Position numbers and translations under genes: made by a program. From Actinomycetes bacterium (GTDB lineage: Bacteria; Actinomycetota; Thermoleophilia; Solirubrobacterales; Solirubrobacteraceae), in contig JAEZDB010000339.1 in assembly GCA_023429855.1 (NCBI GenBank), forward strand, positions 1 to 16,089: a stretch of 16,089 nt of DNA, in the 5' to 3' direction. Shown piece by piece: positions 11,920 through 16,089 of the stretch. Position 1 is the stretch's first letter, and every line of letters starts with the position of its first letter. Below the pieces are notes generated by a model, which ran no database searches, was not told where the DNA came from, and saw only the letters and a list, made by a program, of their open reading frames with translations.

Positions 11920-13767
11920 ATGGGCGCTGAACCGCGGATCCTCGACGCTGCCGACGGGGCCGCCGACCCGCATGCGTCGGCGTACCCGGTCGGCCGCATC
12001 GAGCGCGAGGCCGACGCGCCGCTGCTCGAGACGGGGGAGTCGGCCGACGCGGTCGACCGCCTGCTCGACGACTCCTGGGATGAGCAGCTCGTCCCGTACG
12101 ACCGACGACAGCTCATCGCCGGCGCGGCGATCAGCGTCGCGTTTGTCGTTGCGGCTTCGGCCATCGCGCTGCTTGCGCCCGCGATGGACGCGCGCGCGCC
12201 GGCCGGGTTGATCGCCGCGGTCGCCGTCTGCTTCGCGATCGCCAGTCGGGTCGAGTTCCCGATCGGTGCGGGGTACGCCGTGCCGACGCAGCTGTTCTTG
12301 GTCCCGCTCTTTATGCTCGCGCCTCCGCCGCTGGTTCCGCTGATCGTGCTTGCGTCGATGACCGCTGCCGCGGTCGTGGATGCCGTCGCGGGCCGTGCCC
12401 GTGCCGGTCGCATCGTCGATGTCGGCGTGGACTCCTGGCACTCGGTCGGCCCTGCGCTCGTGCTCATCGCGGTTGGCCTCGAGACCCCAGGGTCGGCGCC
12501 GTGGTGGCTGCTGCCTGCGGCGTACGCGGCGCAGGCGCTCAGCGAAGTCGCGGCCACGTCGTTGCGCGAGTGGCTGGCGTCGGGCATCCCGCCGCAGATG
12601 CAGCTCCGGGTGCTCGTGAAGGTGTGGGCGGTCGACCTGCTGCTCACGCCGATCGGCCTGATCGCCGCGGCTGCGACCACGATCGACGGCCTCGAGGGCG
12701 CCCCGATCGCCCTGATGGGCATCGTGATCCTCCTGGCGGTGATCACGCGCGACCGCACGCAGCGGATCGAGCAGGCGCACGTCCGGTTGGAGGCGCTCCG
12801 CGCCGAACGCACGCGGCTCGAAGTCGCCGTGCAGCGGATCGGCGACGCGTTCGCCTCCAAGCTCGATCTCGACGCGCTGCTCAACATCACGATGCGCGCG
12901 GCCTTCGAAGCGCTCGACGCCGACGGCGGCCGCGCGAGCGCCGACCCGGGCCACGGGCGGCGACTGGTGCGCCGTGCGACGATGCACGAGGACCGCGACC
13001 TGGAGCCGGCGCTGCTGGCCGCCGAGCAGGCCGCCGCGCTCTCCGGCGACGTGAGCATCGCGACCGTGAACGACGTCTCAGCGGTGGCCTGCCCGATCCG
13101 CGAGCCCTCCGGTGAGCGGCGCGCTGCTGGCGTCGTGACGCTGGCCAGGCGCGACAGCGGCTTCACGCAGCGCAAGCAGGACCTGCTGCTGTACCTCTGC
13201 GAGCAGGCCGGTGTGGCCGCCGGCGACATCGAACGCCATACGGTGCTGCACCGCCAGGCGCTGACCGACGAGCTGACCGGCCTTGCGAACCACCGCCGGC
13301 TGCAGGAGGTGCTCTCGCTCGGGGCGTCGGCGCACGAGCTGTCGGGCGCGCCGCTCTCGCTCATCCTCTTCGACCTCGACAACTTCAAGCAGGTCAACGA
13401 CACCCGCGGGCACCAGACGGGCGACCACGTGCTCCGCGCCGTCTCCGACGTGCTGCGGGCGTGCTGCCGCACCGGCGACGAAGCCGCCCGCTACGGCGGC
13501 GAGGAGCTCGCGATCGTGCTGCATGCGACGGAGCTGCCGGCCGCGATCGCGGTTGCCGAACGCGCCCGCGCCTCCGTCGCGGCGCTCGAGCTCGTCGACA
13601 CCGAGGGCCGCGACCTCTCGGTGACCACGTCGGTCGGCGTCGCGTCGCTCGGGCCTGGCATCCGCGATCCGCGGGCGCTCATCGCGGCGGCCGACGCTGC
13701 GCTCTACGAGGCGAAGCACGCGGGCAAGAACCGCGTGCACTTCCAGGGCGCAACCGGCGCCGTCTGA
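11920..13767 (+). CDS. Membrane diguanylate cyclase (TM-GAF-GGDEF)
   Basis: A 615-residue protein with an acidic N terminus (1-58), then several hydrophobic helices (about 63-277, probably six to eight) forming a membrane sensor region. It continues with a short coiled coil (279-305), a GAF-like domain (about 305-440) and a GGDEF domain (about 444-612). The cyclase signature is GGEEL (526-530), an active variant, with 'FDLDNFKQVND' (484-494) and 'DELTGLANHRR' (450-460). An RxxD inhibitory site (R517-D520) lies exactly five residues before the signature, predicting c-di-GMP product inhibition. No EAL domain is present. It makes c-di-GMP from two GTP. The ATG lies 9 nt after the secreted-protein gene with a weak Shine-Dalgarno sequence. 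Confidence 0.93.
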   Translation: MGAEPRILDAADGAADPHASAYPVGRIEREADAPLLETGESADAVDRLLDDSWDEQLVPYDRRQLIAGAAISVAFVVAASAIALLAPAMDARAPAGLIAAVAVCFAIASRVEFPIGAGYAVPTQLFLVPLFMLAPPPLVPLIVLASMTAAAVVDAVAGRARAGRIVDVGVDSWHSVGPALVLIAVGLETPGSAPWWLLPAAYAAQALSEVAATSLREWLASGIPPQMQLRVLVKVWAVDLLLTPIGLIAAAATTIDGLEGAPIALMGIVILLAVITRDRTQRIEQAHVRLEALRAERTRLEVAVQRIGDAFASKLDLDALLNITMRAAFEALDADGGRASADPGHGRRLVRRATMHEDRDLEPALLAAEQAAALSGDVSIATVNDVSAVACPIREPSGERRAAGVVTLARRDSGFTQRKQDLLLYLCEQAGVAAGDIERHTVLHRQALTDELTGLANHRRLQEVLSLGASAHELSGAPLSLILFDLDNFKQVNDTRGHQTGDHVLRAVSDVLRACCRTGDEAARYGGEELAIVLHATELPAAIAVAERARASVAALELVDTEGRDLSVTTSVGVASLGPGIRDPRALIAAADAALYEAKHAGKNRVHFQGATGAV

Positions 13768-13791
13768 CGGCGACCCGCTGAGGCGCCCTGC

Positions 13792-13808
13792 GCGCCGGTT
13801 TTCGGCGC
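13792..13808. terminator. Hairpin after the diguanylate cyclase gene
   Basis: GCGCCG (13792-13797), loop GTTTT, CGGCGC (13803-13808): a perfect 6-bp all-G/C stem 24 nt past the stop. No T-tract follows. It is a reasonable but unproven transcript end ahead of the fliO promoter. Confidence 0.45.
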
Positions 13809-13910
13809 CCTACTGCGCCCAGTTTGCGGTCCATTTCGGCTCCGCGGGGCCGCGCGGCGCATGGTCGGTTGCAGTGGCCGGTTCCGACAGGTCAGATCAG
13901 CGGATGTGGC

Positions 13911-13937
13911 TCAAGAGGGCGGACGAAATGCCGATGC
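13911..13937 (+). promoter_or_regulatory. Putative sigma-28-type promoter for fliOPQR
   Basis: TCAAGAGG (13911-13918), 11 nt, then GCCGATGC (13930-13937). It shares CAAG-N14-GCCGATG exactly with the motA site. Predicted initiation near 13944 coincides with the first base of a 12-bp palindrome. Confidence 0.5.
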
Positions 13938-13943
13938 CAAGTG

Positions 13944-13955
13944 AGGTGGCCACCT
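13944..13955. promoter_or_regulatory. 12-bp perfect palindrome AGGTGGCCACCT
   Basis: A perfect 12-bp palindrome lies 6 nt after the proposed -10 box of the fliO promoter. This is an operator-like location. Palindromes of this size occur by chance several times in a window like this, so only the position makes it notable. Confidence 0.3.
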
Positions 13956-13991
13956 GTCCGGCTGCTCCCAAGCTCCACGCCTCCGATCTCT

Positions 13992-14585
13992 TTGCCGCAG
14001 CTTCACCTCTTTCGCCGGCGCCTCAGCGCCCCGGAACTCGTCGCTCTCGCGTTCTGCGTCGGCATCGCCTGCCTGCTTGCGCTGAGCGGCGCCTCGGCCT
14101 TCGGCCAGGCGGCGACCTCGCCGTCGACGCCGAAGGGCGAGAAGACCCCGCTCGGTCCAGCCACGCAGGCGGCAGGCGAGGACGGAGCCGCAGGCTCCGC
14201 GCCGACCGACGAGGGCGGCGCCGGCGGGCTCGTCCGCACGATCGTCGGCCTGGCGATCGTGATCGCCGTGATCTACGGCGTCACCTGGGTGCTCAAGCAG
14301 CTCAAGGCGCGCGAGCACGACGCCGTCGGTCAGGGCCTGCGCAACGAGGCGACGCTGCCGCTCGGCCCGGGCCGCAGCGTGCACCTGGTGCGCGCCGGCA
14401 ACGAGTACCTGCTGCTCGGCGTCGCCGAGGGATCGGTGCAGACGCTGCGCAGCTACACCGAAGACGAAGCGCGCGCCGCCGGGTTCGCGATCGAGGACGC
14501 CGCCGATCTGGCGCCGCTCAAGGACCGCCCCGGTCAGCCCACCACGCTGGTTGAGCGCATCCGCGATCTCACGGTGCGCCGCTGA
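13992..14585 (+). CDS. fliO: Flagellar biosynthetic protein FliO
   Basis: FliO helps assemble the FliP ring of the flagellar export gate. From TTG 13992 the protein has 197 residues. A basic 'FRRR' is followed by a first hydrophobic segment (about 15-38, 'LVALAFCVGIACLLALSG'). A Gly/Ala/Pro linker leads to the conserved FliO helix 'LVRTIVGLAIVIAVIYGVTWVL' split over about 80-101, then the 'LPLGPGRSVHLVRAGNEYLLLGV' beta domain, diagnostic for FliO. The start is uncertain. The frame is open from TTG 13824, and GTG 13941 is another option, but both precede or coincide with the predicted transcription start. No Shine-Dalgarno sequence is seen before 13992. The stop shares one base with the fliP start (TGATG). 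Confidence 0.85.
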   Translation: MPQLHLFRRRLSAPELVALAFCVGIACLLALSGASAFGQAATSPSTPKGEKTPLGPATQAAGEDGAAGSAPTDEGGAGGLVRTIVGLAIVIAVIYGVTWVLKQLKAREHDAVGQGLRNEATLPLGPGRSVHLVRAGNEYLLLGVAEGSVQTLRSYTEDEARAAGFAIEDAADLAPLKDRPGQPTTLVERIRDLTVRR

Positions 14586-15349
14586 TGCCGACGGCCTTCC
14601 AGAGCACCACCGTGTTCGCGCAGACGAGCATCCAGGACGGCGGCCAAGCCGTTCAACTGCTCATCTTGATCGGCGCGCTGTCGATCGTGCCGGCGTTGCT
14701 GTTCACGGTCACGGGCTTCACCCGCATCCTGATCGTCCTCGGGTTCATCCGGACCGGTCTCGGCACGCCGACGGCGCCGCCGAACCAGGTGCTGGTCGGC
14801 ATCGCGCTGTTCCTCACGCTCTTCGTGATGGGGCCGACGCTCACGCAGGTCAAGGACAACGCCATCGAGCCGCTCATGAACAACGAGATCTCGGTCGAGA
14901 CAGCGTTCACGCGCGCCGAGGAGCCGATGCGCGCGTTCATGTTCAAGCAGACCCGCGACCGCGACCTGGCGCTGTTCGTGAAGATGGCCGACCTCGATCA
15001 GCCCAAGACCCGCGAGGACATCCCGACCCGCGTCCTCATCCCGGCGTTCATCCTCTCCGAGCTCAAGACCGCCTTCCAGATCGGCTTCCTGATCTTCTTG
15101 CCGTTCCTCGTGATCGACCTCGTGGTCTCTTCGACGCTGATGTCGATGGGCATGGTGATGCTGCCTCCGGTCTTCATCTCATTGCCGTTCAAGATCCTGC
15201 TGTTCGTGCTGGTCGACGGCTGGTCGCTGATCACCCAGTCGCTCGTGGAGAGCTTCAACTTATGGGTCCCGACGAGGCCATCAGCCTGGCCAGTAAGGCC
15301 CTCACGGTCACCCTCACGATCGCGCTCCCGCTGCTGGTCGTGGGGCTAG
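14585..15349 (+). CDS. fliP: Flagellar export gate protein FliP, with unusual C-terminal extension
   Basis: FliP is the core ring subunit of the type III export gate. Family hallmarks are 'FTVTGFTRILIVLGFIRTGLG' split over 40-60, 'PPNQVLVGIALFLTLFVMGP' over 65-84, the cytoplasmic/periplasmic domain, 'IPAFILSELKTAFQIGF' (152-168) and 'MLPPVFISLPFKILLFV' (192-208). The N-terminal 20 residues may be a cleavable leader, as in other FliPs. Family members end soon after 'SLVESF' (residue 224). Here the frame runs on for 30 residues rich in Ser, Arg, Pro and Trp, read out of frame through the first 88 nt of fliQ. ATG 14585 overlaps the fliO stop by one base. Confidence 0.93.
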   Translation: MPTAFQSTTVFAQTSIQDGGQAVQLLILIGALSIVPALLFTVTGFTRILIVLGFIRTGLGTPTAPPNQVLVGIALFLTLFVMGPTLTQVKDNAIEPLMNNEISVETAFTRAEEPMRAFMFKQTRDRDLALFVKMADLDQPKTREDIPTRVLIPAFILSELKTAFQIGFLIFLPFLVIDLVVSSTLMSMGMVMLPPVFISLPFKILLFVLVDGWSLITQSLVESFNLWVPTRPSAWPVRPSRSPSRSRSRCWSWG

Positions 15350-15534
15350 TCGTCGGCGTGCTGATCTCGATCGTCCAGGCCGTCACGCAGATTCAGGAGC
15401 AGACGCTCTCGTTCGTGCCCAAGCTCCTCGCGATGGCGGCGGTGCTGGTCGTGCTCGGCCCCTGGATGGGCGACATCATCACGCAGTACACGCGCGATCT
15501 GTGGACGTCGATTCCGCAGGTGGTCAACAAGTAG
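15262..15534 (+). CDS. fliQ: Flagellar export gate protein FliQ
   Basis: A 90-residue FliQ of normal length with two membrane helices (about 15-38 and 53-72) separated by the family signature 'QAVTQIQEQTLSFVPKL' (39-55). FliQ packs around FliP and FliR in the gate. The start ATG 15262 is set by length and by the conserved 'MGPDEAISLASKAL' opening. It lies inside the fliP reading frame, an 88-nt overlap. The stop is directly followed by the fliR ATG with no gap. Confidence 0.95.
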   Translation: MGPDEAISLASKALTVTLTIALPLLVVGLVVGVLISIVQAVTQIQEQTLSFVPKLLAMAAVLVVLGPWMGDIITQYTRDLWTSIPQVVNK

Positions 15535-16089
15535 ATGGGCGGCCCGACTCCCCAGCTGCTCGACCTGCTGGGTGTCGAGAACGTCCTCGTCTTCGTGATG
15601 GCGCTCGCGCGCGTCACACCGCTCTTCATTCTGGCGCCGGTCTTCAGCTCGCGGCAGATCCCGACGCAGGCCAAGGCCGTAATCGCGGTCGCGCTCGCGA
15701 TCGGCCTCACCCCGGCGGCCGATCCCGGCACGGCGATCAGCGGCGGCTCGTTCGAGATCCTCGGGATGCTGCTCGTCGAGTTCCTCGTCGGCTTCGCGCT
15801 CGCGTTCGCGGTCGCGGCGATCCTGGCGGCGCTCGAGGTGGCCGGCACGATCCTCGACTTCGTGGTCGGCTTCTCGTTCGGCGCGCAGATCGACCCGATC
15901 TCCGGCAACCAGAACTCGGTGCTGGCTCGCATGTACGCCCTGATCGGCGCGATCATCTTCCTCACGATCGGCGGCGACGAGTGGGTGATCCGCGGGATCG
16001 CCAGGTCGTATGAGCTGGTACCGATCGGGCAGTCACCCGACCTCAACCTGCTCATCGGCGGGGCCGTCGACACGTTCCCGGCCATCTTC
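15535..16089 (+). CDS. fliR: Flagellar export gate protein FliR (3' end beyond window)
   Basis: The frame from ATG 15535 is open to the window edge, giving 185 residues of a protein usually about 255 long. FliR completes the export gate as a single copy in the FliP5-FliQ4-FliR1 core. Recognisable parts are 'FVMALARVTPLFILAPVFSSR' (20-40), 'IPTQAKAVIAVALAIGLTP', the 'LLVEFLVGFALAFAV' helix (79-93), and 'AGTILDFVVGFSFGAQIDP' (104-122) followed by 'NQNSVLARMYALIGAIIFL'. The start codon immediately follows the fliQ TAG, implying coupled translation. flhB and flhA are expected next, outside the window. Confidence 0.93.
   Translation, partial: MGGPTPQLLDLLGVENVLVFVMALARVTPLFILAPVFSSRQIPTQAKAVIAVALAIGLTPAADPGTAISGGSFEILGMLLVEFLVGFALAFAVAAILAALEVAGTILDFVVGFSFGAQIDPISGNQNSVLARMYALIGAIIFLTIGGDEWVIRGIARSYELVPIGQSPDLNLLIGGAVDTFPAIF

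Noticed and set aside
13824..13991. FliO starting at TTG 13824
   Set aside because: The extra residues are Arg/Pro/Cys-rich and unlike FliO. The region contains the probable promoter and follows the terminator-like hairpin of the previous gene.
1..16089. CRISPR arrays, IS elements, prophage, toxin-antitoxin or defence systems
   Set aside because: No regularly spaced repeats, transposase-like or integrase-like proteins, target-site duplications or defence domains were seen. The 'plasmid stabilization'-type gene has no partner.

Overview
This window is high-GC chromosomal DNA dominated by flagellar genes. It most likely comes from an actinomycetotal bacterium, and I lean towards class Thermoleophilia (Solirubrobacter/Conexibacter/Patulibacter relatives). 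That placement is inference. It rests on strong G/C bias at third codon positions, heavy GTG/TTG start use, single-membrane-style FliY/FliN and MotA/MotB gene content, and a secreted jelly-roll-like protein ending in a 'YQIDNVLVDPY' motif that I associate with that lineage.

Layout. (1) 51-5227, plus strand: flbD, fliM, a long FliN/FliY-family gene, a hairpin-rich 214-nt gap, motA, motB, fliL and fliN. These encode the stator, the C-ring switch and accessory parts. (2) 5228-5290: a long hairpin between convergent genes. (3) 5291-7615, minus strand: a soluble three-PAS hybrid histidine kinase. (4) 7914-8951: a small stress-type cassette with a DUF892/ferritin-like protein and a basic protein carrying a Rho_N-like C terminus. 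(5) 8993-11023: a secreted, enlarged M19-type dipeptidase homologue. (6) 11188-13767: a secreted beta-rich protein followed at 9 nt by a membrane GAF-GGDEF diguanylate cyclase. (7) 13992-16089: fliO, fliP, fliQ and fliR (cut by the window edge), the flagellar export gate. Genes usually contiguous (fliN-fliO) are therefore split by about 8.8 kb of signalling, stress and secreted-protein genes.

How it fits together. FliM, the FliN/FliY-like protein and FliN supply three SpoA-domain proteins for the switch. MotA and MotB form the proton-type stator and FliL modulates it. FliO/P/Q/R build the export gate. The cyclase could tie c-di-GMP signalling to motility.

The most useful new observation is regulatory. 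Four flagellar transcription-unit starts (fliM, motA, fliN, fliO) each carry NCAR-N15-GCCGAT with identical spacing. This is a variant of the sigma-28/sigma-D promoter (TAAA-N15-GCCGATAA). A canonical-looking TAAA-N16-GCCGATTC lies upstream of the secreted-protein/diguanylate-cyclase pair, suggesting those two non-flagellar genes belong to the flagellar sigma regulon. I found no CRISPR array, tRNA, rRNA, IS element, phage gene or defence system, and no evidence for an entirely new system.
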